This document shows, in pieces, positions 8,699 to 18,358 of a stretch of DNA of 64,000 bases. A program made the translations under genes and the position numbers. Numbering within the stretch: the stretch's first letter is position 1; each line of letters opens with the position of its first letter. Under the pieces are notes generated by a model. It was not told the DNA's origin and did not search any database. It was given only the letters and a program-made list of their open reading frames with translations. Location: assembly GCF_009650135.1 (NCBI RefSeq), contig NZ_CP045871.1, positions 1,116,001 through 1,180,000 of the forward strand, read 5' to 3'. Source of the stretch: Litorivicinus lipolyticus (GTDB lineage: Bacteria; Pseudomonadota; Gammaproteobacteria; Pseudomonadales; Litorivicinaceae).

Positions 8699-10246
8699 GT
8701 GAGCGACTTCGATCAAGAGCAAAAGTTTGAAGTGCCGGCCAAGTATTTGGCAGCGGTGTCACGTTTCAAGTGGGCACTCGGGGTGGGCGTTCTGTTCCTG
8801 GCGGTGATCGCCGTGTCGGTATCCATGCTGATCCCGGCGACCTATCGATCCGAAGGCATGGTGTTAGTCGAGACGCAGCAAATTCCCGACGAGTTGGTGC
8901 GATCAACGGTGACCTCGGTCGCCGCGGAACGTATTCAGATCATTCGCCAGCGCGTGATGACCCGTGAACGGTTGCTCGAATTGATGGACAAGTACCCGGA
9001 TTTGCATGAATGGCTGGGTGGCGAGCTGGTCTCTCAGCGGGTGGCGAAATTCCGTGAAAATGTCCTCGTCGACCTGATCAGCTCTAACTCGCGCTCCCAC
9101 AGCGCCGCGACAATTGCGTTCAAAATTAGCTTTGACGCCCCTGAGGCGGCGATGGCGCAAGCGGTTGCCAACGACTTGGTGACCATGTTTTTGGATGAAA
9201 ACGTCCGCGCGCGTACCGAACGAGCCACCGAAACCACGGGCTTTTTGCAAGGCGAAGCCGACAAGATGCGCCAGCGCTTGGCAGAGACTGAAACCTCTAT
9301 TGCGGTGTTCAAAAACGACAACGCGGATGCGTTGCCCGAGCACTTGGATCTTTACCTTTCGATGTTGGAACGGGCTCGGGGTGAGGCCACGGACATTCGC
9401 CGTCAGATCGAAGTTCAGACCAACCAAGTATCCCTATACGAAGGTGAAATCGCAGCCAGTCGTCAGGAACAGTCAGAAAGCCCTGAGCTGGTCCGCCTGG
9501 AAGCCGAATATGCGCGCCTGACATCGCTGTATTTGCCGAGCCACCCGGATGTCCGCTCTATTCAGACGCAATTGGATACCGCCAAGTCAATTCGTAAGAC
9601 CTCGACCCAAAGTCAGGCCGGACGTGTCTTTGAAAGCAAGATCTCAGCGGCCCAGAAACAGCGGCGGTTGCTGCGAAGTGAGCTGATCCAAGCGAACGAG
9701 AATATCGCAGTGCTGGAAGCCCAAATCGTGCGGATACCCCAGGTTGAACAAGGGTTAATCGCGTTGAATCGTGATTACGAAGCCGTTCAATCCCAGTACG
9801 AACAGCTGATCGGTAGCACGATGCAAGCGCAAATGGCTGAAAGCCTTGAGCAAGGCCGCAAAGCAGAGCGCTTTTCACTGCTGGAAGCTCCCGTTGTGCC
9901 GGACCAACCACATAGTCCGGATCGAAAAAAGCTACTGGGCGGCGGTCTGGTTGCGTCGGCGGGTTTGCCGTTGGCCTTGGTGCTGGCGGTTGGCTTTTTT
10001 GACCGCAGTGTCCGCGGCACCAGCGCTGTCGAACGGGTCGTCGGTCAGTTGCCGTTAGTGTCGGTGGGTGTGATTAACCCAGGCGTTGCATCGCGCCACT
10101 GGTTTCTAAAGTCGCTGCTGATGCTGTTGGTGCTAATGGCGCTGGCGGTGGCGGCCGCGCTGGTCGTTCATACCCAGGTCATGCCGCTGGATACCTATGT
10201 CTACAAAGCTATCTACAAATTTAACCTCGAGGGGTTCGTCCAATGA
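8699..10246 (+). CDS. Polysaccharide chain-length determinant (Wzz/GumC-like)
   Basis: This 515-residue inner-membrane co-polymerase has a first transmembrane helix at about residues 24-46 and a periplasmic Wzz-type domain. A long coiled-coil region follows at about 175-390 (many Glu/Arg/Gln heptads), and a second helix pair lies near 415-490. It matches the chain-length proteins of exosortase-linked EPS loci. It starts with GTG at 8699, 9 bp after the sugar transferase stop, with AGGGAT upstream. Its end overlaps the tyrosine-kinase-like ATPase by 4 bp, the usual two-gene form of a split Wzc. Confidence 0.9.
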   Translation: MSDFDQEQKFEVPAKYLAAVSRFKWALGVGVLFLAVIAVSVSMLIPATYRSEGMVLVETQQIPDELVRSTVTSVAAERIQIIRQRVMTRERLLELMDKYPDLHEWLGGELVSQRVAKFRENVLVDLISSNSRSHSAATIAFKISFDAPEAAMAQAVANDLVTMFLDENVRARTERATETTGFLQGEADKMRQRLAETETSIAVFKNDNADALPEHLDLYLSMLERARGEATDIRRQIEVQTNQVSLYEGEIAASRQEQSESPELVRLEAEYARLTSLYLPSHPDVRSIQTQLDTAKSIRKTSTQSQAGRVFESKISAAQKQRRLLRSELIQANENIAVLEAQIVRIPQVEQGLIALNRDYEAVQSQYEQLIGSTMQAQMAESLEQGRKAERFSLLEAPVVPDQPHSPDRKKLLGGGLVASAGLPLALVLAVGFFDRSVRGTSAVERVVGQLPLVSVGVINPGVASRHWFLKSLLMLLVLMALAVAAALVVHTQVMPLDTYVYKAIYKFNLEGFVQ

Positions 10247-11058
10247 GCAGACTTTACGATGCGGTGCAAAAGTCAAAAGGCAATCTGACGGCTCCGGTTG
10301 TGGCACCCGCACCCGCACCGATCGTTGAAGGTGCTCGGGATCGTGCACAGCCTCCTGTGGCCGCGCGGAAGACCCGGACCATTAAAGTGGACACCCATTC
10401 ACTCAAGCAAAATCGGGTTTTGTCATTTGATAAGAACGAGCCCGAAGCGGAAAGCTTCGCGTTGTTGCGGACCAAAGTTTTGCACCAAATGACGGTGAAT
10501 GGATGGAACTCATTGGGGATTACGGCCCCGCATGAGGGTGCGGGCAAGTCGTTGGTCGCCGTTAACCTGGCCTACAGCCTGTTATTGGAAGGCAACAAGA
10601 ACATATTGCTGGTGGACTTGGACTTGCGCCGGCCGACCTTGCACAAGTACTTCGACTTCACGCCGGAATTCGGTCTGGTCGACTACGTCCGAAATGGCAC
10701 ACCGCTGGACCAGATTTTGGTGTCGCCGGAGGGTGACCCCAAATTGTCAGTTTTGCCGTCCAAGGGGCGGACTCTGCACTCATCAGAGACCTTGACGCTC
10801 CCGAAAATGAGGGAGTTGCTGTGGGAAATGAAATCCCGCTATGACGATCGGATAATCATTTTTGATATGCCGCCATGCCTGATTACAGACGATGTCATGG
10901 TCTCACTGCCGTATGTCGACTGCTCGATTCTGGTGGCCGAGGATGGTCGAACCAAAGAAGACGAGCTTAAGCAAGCGCACTTGATGCTGAATGAGCATGG
11001 CTTTTTGGGCGTTGTGCTTAACAGGGTCAAAGACACCCGGAAAATCTATGTCTACTGA
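10243..11058 (+). CDS. EPS tyrosine autokinase/CpsD-like ATPase
   Basis: This 271-residue cytoplasmic BY-kinase-type protein has a Walker A' motif at about 97-103 (HEGAGKS) and the Walker A-prime/B motif LLVDLDLRRP near 125. A second Walker-type acidic motif, IIIFDMPP, lies further on. The C terminus ends KIYVY, giving only two candidate autophosphorylation tyrosines, fewer than the tyrosine clusters of Wzc. It overlaps the chain-length gene by ATGA and would act with it to control polymer length and export. The 11-bp overlap with the next glycosyltransferase suggests tight coupling. Confidence 0.9.
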   Translation: MSRLYDAVQKSKGNLTAPVVAPAPAPIVEGARDRAQPPVAARKTRTIKVDTHSLKQNRVLSFDKNEPEAESFALLRTKVLHQMTVNGWNSLGITAPHEGAGKSLVAVNLAYSLLLEGNKNILLVDLDLRRPTLHKYFDFTPEFGLVDYVRNGTPLDQILVSPEGDPKLSVLPSKGRTLHSSETLTLPKMRELLWEMKSRYDDRIIIFDMPPCLITDDVMVSLPYVDCSILVAEDGRTKEDELKQAHLMLNEHGFLGVVLNRVKDTRKIYVY

Positions 11059-11995
11059 TCAATGTATTGGTGTTGTCTTTGTCAGCTACAACTGTGGGCG
11101 TGACATCGCCGAGCTGATCGGCCGTTTGAAAGCGCAGCCTGTGGCCGGCTATCGGTTCACGTATGTCGTTGTCGACAACGCCTCGGCGGATGACTCGGTG
11201 GAACGTTTGGCGGGCATTGTGTCGGAGGATGTCGTACTGATCGAATCGCCGCAGAATCTGGGATTTGGGCGCGGCTGCAATTTAGCCTTTGAGCATACCC
11301 AACACTGCGACCGGGTGCTGTTGATGAACCCCGATATTGAGCTGTTTGATGACTCGGTTGAACAGCTGTTAGCGTGCGCCGAGCGCGTGCCGGCGGCAGG
11401 TATCTGGGGCGGCGTTACCCTGGGCCAAGATCGCTTGCCTGACGGTGCCAATGCGTGGCGCGAGCCACGTTTGTGGCACAGCCTGGCGTGGGCGACATGG
11501 GGTGATCAGTTATGCATCAAAGCGACCGGGACCAGCGTGGCGGCATACCCCAAAAGCCTCGCGGTAGGTGATTCCCCTTATCCCGTCGATGCAGTGTCCG
11601 GGTGCTTCCTGCTGATTGATCAACCCATGTTGACGACCCTCGGCGGCTTCGACGATCGGTTCTTTATGTACAGCGAAGAAATTGACCTGTGTCGTCGTGC
11701 GCGTGCGCTCGGTGCGCAACCGACGGTGTGCCCATCCGCTCAGATTATTCATGAGGGCAGTGCCACGGTCACGTCAGTCAACCGGCTTAAGTTCATGCAT
11801 GGCGCCCGTCTCAAGTACTTTACAAAACACTCAGGTGCACTGGGCGGACATACGGCACGCGCACTGACTGGACTTGGCGTCGGCATCCGCTTAGCCGCAT
11901 TTGGTGCCAAGTCGTTAATCGATCCTGACGCAAAAATTCGTTTCAAAACCTGGTTGGCGGTGGCCTGCGACCGCAGTGTTTGGTCGCTGCGATGA
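11048..11995 (+). CDS. Family-2 glycosyltransferase, rhamnosyltransferase-like
   Basis: This 315-residue GT2 enzyme starts at the ATG overlapping the previous stop; a longer in-frame opening at 10991 would sit deep inside the upstream gene. It shows VVFVSYNCGRD at the N terminus, VVDNASADDS, the metal-binding segment LLMNPDIELFDD (in place of DXD) and the acceptor-side FFMYSEEIDLCRRARALG. This arrangement is typical of WbbL-like rhamnosyltransferases. Together with rfbACD downstream it suggests rhamnose in the polymer, though donor specificity cannot be read from sequence. Confidence 0.88.
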   Translation: MSTDQCIGVVFVSYNCGRDIAELIGRLKAQPVAGYRFTYVVVDNASADDSVERLAGIVSEDVVLIESPQNLGFGRGCNLAFEHTQHCDRVLLMNPDIELFDDSVEQLLACAERVPAAGIWGGVTLGQDRLPDGANAWREPRLWHSLAWATWGDQLCIKATGTSVAAYPKSLAVGDSPYPVDAVSGCFLLIDQPMLTTLGGFDDRFFMYSEEIDLCRRARALGAQPTVCPSAQIIHEGSATVTSVNRLKFMHGARLKYFTKHSGALGGHTARALTGLGVGIRLAAFGAKSLIDPDAKIRFKTWLAVACDRSVWSLR

Positions 11996-12049
11996 GGGCG
12001 CTGACGACTCAACCGACGCTGGCGGAAACTGCAATAACGGAGGTGCCGA

Positions 12050-13621
12050 TTGAGCACGCATAATCTGACGTTGCCATGGCAACGTCCCAGTTCAGAGCAG
12101 TGGATGCTGATCGCGATTGGCGTGTTTCAACTGGCTATTTACGCCGAGCCGATGGCTCGAATTATCGGTGTCTGGTGGAACAGCGCCGAATATGGGCATG
12201 GCCTGTTTATGCCCTTTGTCGCGGGCTATATCGTTTGGCTTAACCGCGCCGCATTGTCATCCGCGCCGCGCAACATGATCACCATCGGGTACCTCGGTTT
12301 GGCGCTCAGCCTGTTTTTGATGCTGGGGGCGTCGCTGTCAAATTTGGAATCCGTCAAGCTGTACTCATTGTTAGCGGCCGTGATCAGTTATTTTACACTG
12401 GCGTACGGTTGGATTGGGCTGCGCATTATAGCGGTGCCAGCTTTGCTGATGTTTTTGGTGATCCCGCTGCCCTACCTACTCATTTCACAACTCACGGCGG
12501 GCTTACAGCTGATCTCGTCTGAGCTGGGCACCTGGTTTATTCGGTTATTTGGTTACTCCGTGTTTTTGGAAGGCAACCTGATCGATATGGGCAGTTTTAA
12601 GCTGGCGGTGGTCGAGGCCTGCAGCGGGCTGCGGTATCTGTTTCCGCTCTCAAGTTTTGCCGTGCTGGTGGCGTACTTTGTGCGGTCCGGCTGGCTGTTT
12701 AAAACACTGTTAGTGCTGGCCACTGTGCCGGTCACGATATTGATGAACAGTCTGCGGATTGCTGGCACCGGAGTGATCGTCAATACCTTTGGGATCGAGG
12801 CGGCTCAGGGTTTTCTGCATGACTTTGAGGGGTGGGTTGTTTTTGTGGCAGCGCTCGCCGTGATGGTGCTCATGGTGTTGGCGTATGGGGCGCTCACCCG
12901 ACGCGGCGCGGGCATTGATTCACTGTTTGATTTCGAGCCCCGTGGGGACGCTGGCGAAGCTGTGGACGGCGCGTCAGTTCAGGTCACTAAGCGGCCCGCA
13001 GTAGTCCTTGGGCTGGCTGCACTGGTTGCGGCGTCGGTGGCGGCGGTGACGTTCAATTCAACGGCGTTCGTGCCGGATCGCTTGTCGTTTTATGACTTTC
13101 CGACGCGACTGGGTGACAAACAGCTGTATGCCAAAGGCCTGGGGCTTGGCGAGATCGAAATACTGCGCCCCGATGATTATTTCCTCGGTGACTATGTCAG
13201 TGACTCGGGTGACCTGGTCGGTCTCTACATGATCTATTACGAAGAGCAAAAGGAAGGCAGCGCCTTGCACTCCCCAAAGGTCTGCATCCCCGGCGGCGGG
13301 TGGGAGATTGTTGACGAAAACATACGAGTGATCTCGCTTGGCGTCGACGTCGAGGTAGCCGTCAACCGTGCCGTCATTCAGCGCGGTGAAATCACCCAAG
13401 TGGTCTATTACTGGATCGATCAGATGGGCGTGACGTACACCAACGAATATCTGGCACGGGCGTCGCTGCTCAAAAGTGCGACGCTCAAAGGCCGCTCCGA
13501 CGGCGCCTTAGTGCGCGTCAACTCCGTGGTTCATGACGGTGACTTTGACTCGACGGACGCCGAGCTCGATCACTTTGTCCGAAAAATGTATGTGTTCTTG
13601 CGCGATTACTTGCCCAGCTAA
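12050..13621 (+). CDS. xrtD: Exosortase fused to EpsI domain (XrtD type)
   Basis: This 523-residue protein has an N-terminal eight-helix exosortase/EpsH module. Its catalytic triad residues are all visible: Cys191 in VEACSGLRYL, Arg236 in NSLRIAG and His257 in FLHDFEGW. After a helix near 315-335 comes a periplasmic EpsI domain to the C terminus, with HSPKVCIPGGGWEI. This fusion is typical of the VPLPA-CTERM-linked exosortase, and two VPLPA-CTERM-like proteins are in this window. It would cleave the sorting signal at the inner membrane and pass the protein on toward the surface. TTG 12050 is supported by GGAGGTG six bases upstream. Confidence 0.92.
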   Translation: MSTHNLTLPWQRPSSEQWMLIAIGVFQLAIYAEPMARIIGVWWNSAEYGHGLFMPFVAGYIVWLNRAALSSAPRNMITIGYLGLALSLFLMLGASLSNLESVKLYSLLAAVISYFTLAYGWIGLRIIAVPALLMFLVIPLPYLLISQLTAGLQLISSELGTWFIRLFGYSVFLEGNLIDMGSFKLAVVEACSGLRYLFPLSSFAVLVAYFVRSGWLFKTLLVLATVPVTILMNSLRIAGTGVIVNTFGIEAAQGFLHDFEGWVVFVAALAVMVLMVLAYGALTRRGAGIDSLFDFEPRGDAGEAVDGASVQVTKRPAVVLGLAALVAASVAAVTFNSTAFVPDRLSFYDFPTRLGDKQLYAKGLGLGEIEILRPDDYFLGDYVSDSGDLVGLYMIYYEEQKEGSALHSPKVCIPGGGWEIVDENIRVISLGVDVEVAVNRAVIQRGEITQVVYYWIDQMGVTYTNEYLARASLLKSATLKGRSDGALVRVNSVVHDGDFDSTDAELDHFVRKMYVFLRDYLPS

Positions 13622-13639
13622 ACAAAAGGATCAATACCC

Positions 13640-16045
13640 ATGAAAAACTGTCGTTTTACGCTGCGTGCTCTGGTGCTTGTGTCTAGCCTTGCCGTGCTTT
13701 CAGGTTGTCAAAGTCCGGAGGAAAAGGTTCAAGCCTTCGTCGATAAGGCGGTTGCACAGGCCGCTGCCGGTGATTACGCGGCGGCCCATATTGAGTTTTC
13801 GAACGCGCTTCAAATCAATCCCAACCACATCGGCGGATTGTTCGGTGTCACCGAAGTCTTCGAGCATGAGCAGAAGTGGAAGCAGGTTCACCAGTACCTC
13901 AAACGTGTCTTGGAACTTGACCCCGACCATGTTCCCGCGCTGCATAAAGTTGCGCGCCTTGAAGTGGCAGGGAACCAACTGGACACAGCGCTTGCACGCA
14001 GCCAGCGTCTAAAACGCCTCGATCCGAATTCGGCGGAATTGCATGCATTAGACGCCTTAATTGAACTGCGCGAGCAACGCCCCGTGCTGGCTGACGCAGC
14101 GGCGCGCCGTGCCATTGCCATCGACCCCACCAATGAAGACGCAGTGTTGGTGATTGCGACCTTGACGTTGCAAGCCGGCAAGGTCGACGAAGCACTGTCG
14201 ATCGCGGAACGTTTGCAGTCCCATGACTCCAGTGCCATCGATATGTTCCGAGTCACTGCGGTGGAAAAGACCGACGACATCGAGCGAATCGCAGCCGTGT
14301 ATCGGGATGTGATTGCCAAGCACCCGGACGAGAGCTTGTTATCGCTGCGCCTGGCCGGCTTTTATGCGGACGCAGGTCGTATCGACGACGGGCGTGCGGT
14401 CATGCTGCAGGCACTGGCCCAATCCCCTGATAATCGCGAGCTGGAAAATCAGTTTCTCGCGTACATTCAACACATGTCCGGCAACCAGGCGATGCTTGAC
14501 GAAGTCAATCAACTGATCGCAACCACTCCCGATCGACTCGATTTACTGAATAAAAAAGCGATTGTGTTGAATCGTATGAACCCGGCCGGCGATCTGAACT
14601 CGCAAATCGAATCCCTGTTGTTGTCGGTGGCGCAGCAGGGGGGGGATTCGGTTGACGCTCACGACGCTAAAATTGCGCTGGCGTCGAGCGCGTTCTCGGT
14701 GGCGGATGATGACCGCGGTGACGGCCTGATCGCCGAAGTACTGGCGGCGGATCCAGAACATCAGGCAGCGCTGCGAATTAAAGCATCGCGCATGATTGAA
14801 GAGGGTGACGCCGATGCAGGCTTAACGGTGTTGCGTGCGCTGCAGGCCGATAACCCCCGTGACGCCCGGGTCGCGTTGGCCATTGCGCGCGCCCATCGAA
14901 TGGCGGATCGCTTTGACCTTGCCGTTGACCAGTATCGACGTGCCGCCGAAATCAACCCTCGTGACCCGGACATGGCGGTCGAATATGCGCGGCTTTTGAA
15001 AGACCGGAACCAACTGGCGGAGGCGGATCAGGTATTGGTTGACAGCCTGTCGGCGTCGATCGCTGATAACGTGCGACAGTGGTCGTTGCTCGCGGACATT
15101 CGTTTGGCACGCCAGGATTGGATTGGTGCCGGGCAAGCCGGGCAACAACTGCAGCAGGTCGAGGGGACTGAAGAGGCCGGCCAGCAAGTCGTGGCCTTGG
15201 CGTTAGTGGGCCAAAATCGGTTTGATGAGGGTATTGCGTCGCTCCAACAAATATTTGAACAGTCCGATGCGAAGGCCCGTCCCATGGTGGCCCTGGTCAA
15301 CTCATACGTGCGAAGTGGTCGAGGCCAGCAGGCACTGGATTTCTTAGACTCGGTTTTGCTCAAGGATCCAACCAATGCCTTAGCCATGATCGTAAAGGCG
15401 CGCAGCCAGCGCACACTGGGGCTCACGCAGCAGGCCGAGTCGAGCTACCGGGAGTACATTTCCAATCACCCAGAAAACCCAACGGCGTACGCTGAACTGT
15501 CGAGTCTGTTGGTTCAAACCGACCGGCTCGCCGCAGGGCTGGCCGTGCTTGATCAAGGGCTGAGCCGGTTCGATGACGATCAGTCATTGTTGTTCCGCCG
15601 ATCAGCCGTGTTGACCCAGCTTGATCGAAAGGCTGAGGCTGTGGAGGTATTGGCCGCGCTGTTGGAGTCATCGCCTGACTTCGATGCGGCGGCCAACAAC
15701 TTGGCGGTGCTGTTGGTCGAACAAACGCCGTGGCGCGACACCCAGCGCGCGCTCGCGCTTGCCGAACGATTCAAACGCACCCAGGTTCCCGCGTTTTTGG
15801 ACACCTTGGGTTGGGTCAACCTTCAGGCCGGCGACGTCAACAATGCGATCTACTTTTTAGAATCGGCGGCGAAAGGCGACCCAAATGACGGCGCGATCCG
15901 GTATCACCTGTCGCATGCTTACATCGCCGCTAATCGAAACGCGGCCGCACGCGCAGAACTGGCCCGAGCACAGGACGACACGCGCTACGCGGATCGGCCC
16001 TGGTTTGGAACCATCAAGACCACGTTGGAATCGTTGCAGGATTAA
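13640..16045 (+). CDS. prsT: TPR-repeat lipoprotein PrsT
   Basis: This 801-residue lipoprotein has a signal peptide with lipobox LSGC near residue 23, then tetratricopeptide-like helical repeats for almost the whole length (for example AAGDYAAAHIEFSNALQINPN). It matches the long TPR lipoprotein that accompanies PrsK, PrsR and exosortase in PEP-CTERM loci. It probably acts as a periplasmic scaffold for polysaccharide or sorted-protein export. It lies 18 bp after the exosortase and 2 bp before the ATPase, inside the operon. Its exact partner is not known from sequence. Confidence 0.92.
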   Translation: MKNCRFTLRALVLVSSLAVLSGCQSPEEKVQAFVDKAVAQAAAGDYAAAHIEFSNALQINPNHIGGLFGVTEVFEHEQKWKQVHQYLKRVLELDPDHVPALHKVARLEVAGNQLDTALARSQRLKRLDPNSAELHALDALIELREQRPVLADAAARRAIAIDPTNEDAVLVIATLTLQAGKVDEALSIAERLQSHDSSAIDMFRVTAVEKTDDIERIAAVYRDVIAKHPDESLLSLRLAGFYADAGRIDDGRAVMLQALAQSPDNRELENQFLAYIQHMSGNQAMLDEVNQLIATTPDRLDLLNKKAIVLNRMNPAGDLNSQIESLLLSVAQQGGDSVDAHDAKIALASSAFSVADDDRGDGLIAEVLAADPEHQAALRIKASRMIEEGDADAGLTVLRALQADNPRDARVALAIARAHRMADRFDLAVDQYRRAAEINPRDPDMAVEYARLLKDRNQLAEADQVLVDSLSASIADNVRQWSLLADIRLARQDWIGAGQAGQQLQQVEGTEEAGQQVVALALVGQNRFDEGIASLQQIFEQSDAKARPMVALVNSYVRSGRGQQALDFLDSVLLKDPTNALAMIVKARSQRTLGLTQQAESSYREYISNHPENPTAYAELSSLLVQTDRLAAGLAVLDQGLSRFDDDQSLLFRRSAVLTQLDRKAEAVEVLAALLESSPDFDAAANNLAVLLVEQTPWRDTQRALALAERFKRTQVPAFLDTLGWVNLQAGDVNNAIYFLESAAKGDPNDGAIRYHLSHAYIAANRNAAARAELARAQDDTRYADRPWFGTIKTTLESLQD

Positions 16046-16047
16046 TC

Positions 16048-16896
16048 ATGTACGAGCAGTTCTATGGCCTAAACGCGAACCCTTTTACTTTGGAGACCGA
16101 TCCAAAGTGGCTCTTCCTGAGCGAAACACACCGCGGTGCACTCGGGATGCTGGAGTACGCAATTCTGCAGCACTCCGCGTTTTCGGTCATTACGGGTCCG
16201 ATTGGGAGTGGCAAAAGCACGCTGGCGGCGAAAATTCTAGAACAGATCGACGAGAGCATGAATGTCGCCCATCTAAACTTTGTGCATTCGGACATGGGGT
16301 CGATGTTGGCCTGGATACTTTATGGTTTTGGGCAGGACTATGAGTCATCCAACCGAATAACGCTGTACGACCGGCTCAAGACGTTTTGTCAGGAGCAGGT
16401 CAAGTTGAGCCGGCGTAACGTGGTGCTGATCGACGAGGCGCAGAATTTGACCGGGCCTCAGCTTGAAGAGATTCGCACCATTGCCAACTTGAACTTTGGC
16501 TCGACCCAAGCGCTGCAAATTCTGTTTATTGGTCAACCCGAGTTCCGCGACACACTCGCGGCACCGGCGCTGGAGCAGCTACGACAGCGTATCGCCGTCG
16601 ATTACAGCATTTTGCCGTTGTCGGTGCGTGAAACCGATGAGTACATCGGGCATCGGCTTACCGGGGCTGGCTGCGACTATGCGATATTCGGTCATGGGGC
16701 GGTGGACTTTATTCATTCGATGACCGGCGGAACGCCGCGAAAGATCAATATTTTGTGCGACACACTGCTGTCGTATGGCTACTTGGACGAAGTGCGAATT
16801 GTTGACCAGGACTATGCGATCGAGGTCATGAAGGATCGCAGTCGCTCGGGCATGGTGGCCCTTGGAATCGGCGCTACGGCGACGGCGGGACGCTGA
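16048..16896 (+). CDS. ExeA-like AAA ATPase of the exosortase locus
   Basis: This 282-residue ATPase has the ExeA/general-secretion-like start (YEQFYGLNANPFTLETDP), Walker A GPIGSGKST at 50-58, Walker B VVLIDEAQNL near 125 and the sensor segment LFIGQPE. It matches the ATPase regularly found with XrtA/PEP-CTERM EPS operons. Unlike ExeA, it has no obvious C-terminal peptidoglycan-binding domain and no membrane helix. A role in energising assembly or export is an inference from context. Confidence 0.9.
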   Translation: MYEQFYGLNANPFTLETDPKWLFLSETHRGALGMLEYAILQHSAFSVITGPIGSGKSTLAAKILEQIDESMNVAHLNFVHSDMGSMLAWILYGFGQDYESSNRITLYDRLKTFCQEQVKLSRRNVVLIDEAQNLTGPQLEEIRTIANLNFGSTQALQILFIGQPEFRDTLAAPALEQLRQRIAVDYSILPLSVRETDEYIGHRLTGAGCDYAIFGHGAVDFIHSMTGGTPRKINILCDTLLSYGYLDEVRIVDQDYAIEVMKDRSRSGMVALGIGATATAGR

Positions 16897-16897
16897 G

Positions 16898-18358
16898 GTG
16901 ATTACTGGGTATTACAAAAGCGTTGGCTGGAACTCGCTGGCCCAATTCGGTGGACAGGCAATTAACCTGGGCGTTTTGCTGGTTCTGACCACGGAGCTAA
17001 GCCCCGGCGTCTTTGGCACCTTTGCGGCAACCTTATTCATTGTGGCGCTGTCCGGCACCTTGATTGAATTTGGTTTGCTGTCGGGGCTTATTTACCAGGA
17101 CAGCATTTCCCGGCTACAAAAAACCGGTGCCGCTTTGCTGTCGTCTGCGCTGCTGCTGGTGGTTTGGTGTGGCATCGGTTTGGGGGCTGACGTTCTGTCG
17201 GCGTGGATGAAAGTCGAGGGTGCCGGGCAATTAGCGCAGCTGACTTTACTCGGGTTTGCACTGGTGCCGCTGTCAATTGGAGCCGATGCGCAGATACGCA
17301 AGAACAACCAGTACCGGCAGCTGGCGATCGCCAATATTTCATCCGTATTGTTGTCCGGCATGGTCGCCATCGGCTGCGTTTACTCGGGTTATACGACCTG
17401 GGCGCTGGTCGCTCAGTTTGTCGTTCACAACCTAACACGCAGTTGTTTGCTGTTTGCCCAGGCGCCTTGGGTGCCGAAATTCGGGGGCCTAGGGGCAATG
17501 TTCTCGACCTTGCGCTATTCGGCTAAAACCACGGTCAGCAACGCCCAAACACAGCTCAGCGAGTCGGTCGACACCCTGATCGTATCCCGTTTGTTTGGCG
17601 CCGACGGTTTGGGGATCTATGCCATTGCCTTGCGCTTGGCCAGTTACCCGCTCAACAAAATTAAGCACATCATTGGAATGATCTTGTTTCCGGCCTTTGT
17701 CAGTGTCCGGGATTCCAACGCGGCACTGATGAATCAGAGCGTGGAAGTGCGGCTCAACTCGTTGTGTTGGGTCAGCCCCTTGTTCGTGGCAATTGCTGTT
17801 TTTTCGGCCCACATTGAAACACTCTACTTTCACGGGCAATGGCAGGGCGTCGGCGAATTGATATCGATTATGTGTGTCGGGTTCGCGATTGAGATGGCGT
17901 TTTTTGGCCAGCCGCAGCTGTTGCAGGCCCGGGGGCTGCTAAACCAACTGAATGCGGCTATCGCCTTTCAAATTGTGGTGTTTTTTATGCTGGCACAGGC
18001 GCTGGCACCGCAATTTGGATTGACTGCAGTCGCCTACGCGCTTGTGCTCTCGCGTCTAGGCCAGTGTGCGTACCTCGCTGTGGTGGCATCGCGTACGTTG
18101 AACCTATCGCCGGTTCGGTTTATGGCGCCACTAGCCCGGCCCTTTGTGACCACGCTCAGCTTGGGGCTGTGTGGTGTGGTGTTGTGGCACATGGACATTT
18201 CGTTGTCCGCGTTCAGTGTCGCATTCATGCTCGCAGCAACCCTGGTCTATGCGATCCAGGCCTACTGGTTTTGCCGGGCATTACCCAAGGCCGCTATTAG
18301 TCGCTACATCGTCAGTGTGGCGAGCGCGTTGCTGCGCCGAGGTCACGGCTATGAGTGA
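16898..18358 (+). CDS. Wzx-like polysaccharide flippase
   Basis: This 486-residue integral membrane protein has about 12-14 hydrophobic helices over its whole length, in the MATE/PST oligosaccharide flippase style (GWNSLAQFGGQAINLGVLLVL at the N terminus). It would flip the lipid-linked repeat unit across the inner membrane. GTG 16898 is preferred to the upstream frame opening at 16862, because it lies directly after the ATPase stop and the protein then begins at the conserved first helix. Its end overlaps the following glycosyltransferase by 8 bp. Confidence 0.88.
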   Translation: MITGYYKSVGWNSLAQFGGQAINLGVLLVLTTELSPGVFGTFAATLFIVALSGTLIEFGLLSGLIYQDSISRLQKTGAALLSSALLLVVWCGIGLGADVLSAWMKVEGAGQLAQLTLLGFALVPLSIGADAQIRKNNQYRQLAIANISSVLLSGMVAIGCVYSGYTTWALVAQFVVHNLTRSCLLFAQAPWVPKFGGLGAMFSTLRYSAKTTVSNAQTQLSESVDTLIVSRLFGADGLGIYAIALRLASYPLNKIKHIIGMILFPAFVSVRDSNAALMNQSVEVRLNSLCWVSPLFVAIAVFSAHIETLYFHGQWQGVGELISIMCVGFAIEMAFFGQPQLLQARGLLNQLNAAIAFQIVVFFMLAQALAPQFGLTAVAYALVLSRLGQCAYLAVVASRTLNLSPVRFMAPLARPFVTTLSLGLCGVVLWHMDISLSAFSVAFMLAATLVYAIQAYWFCRALPKAAISRYIVSVASALLRRGHGYE

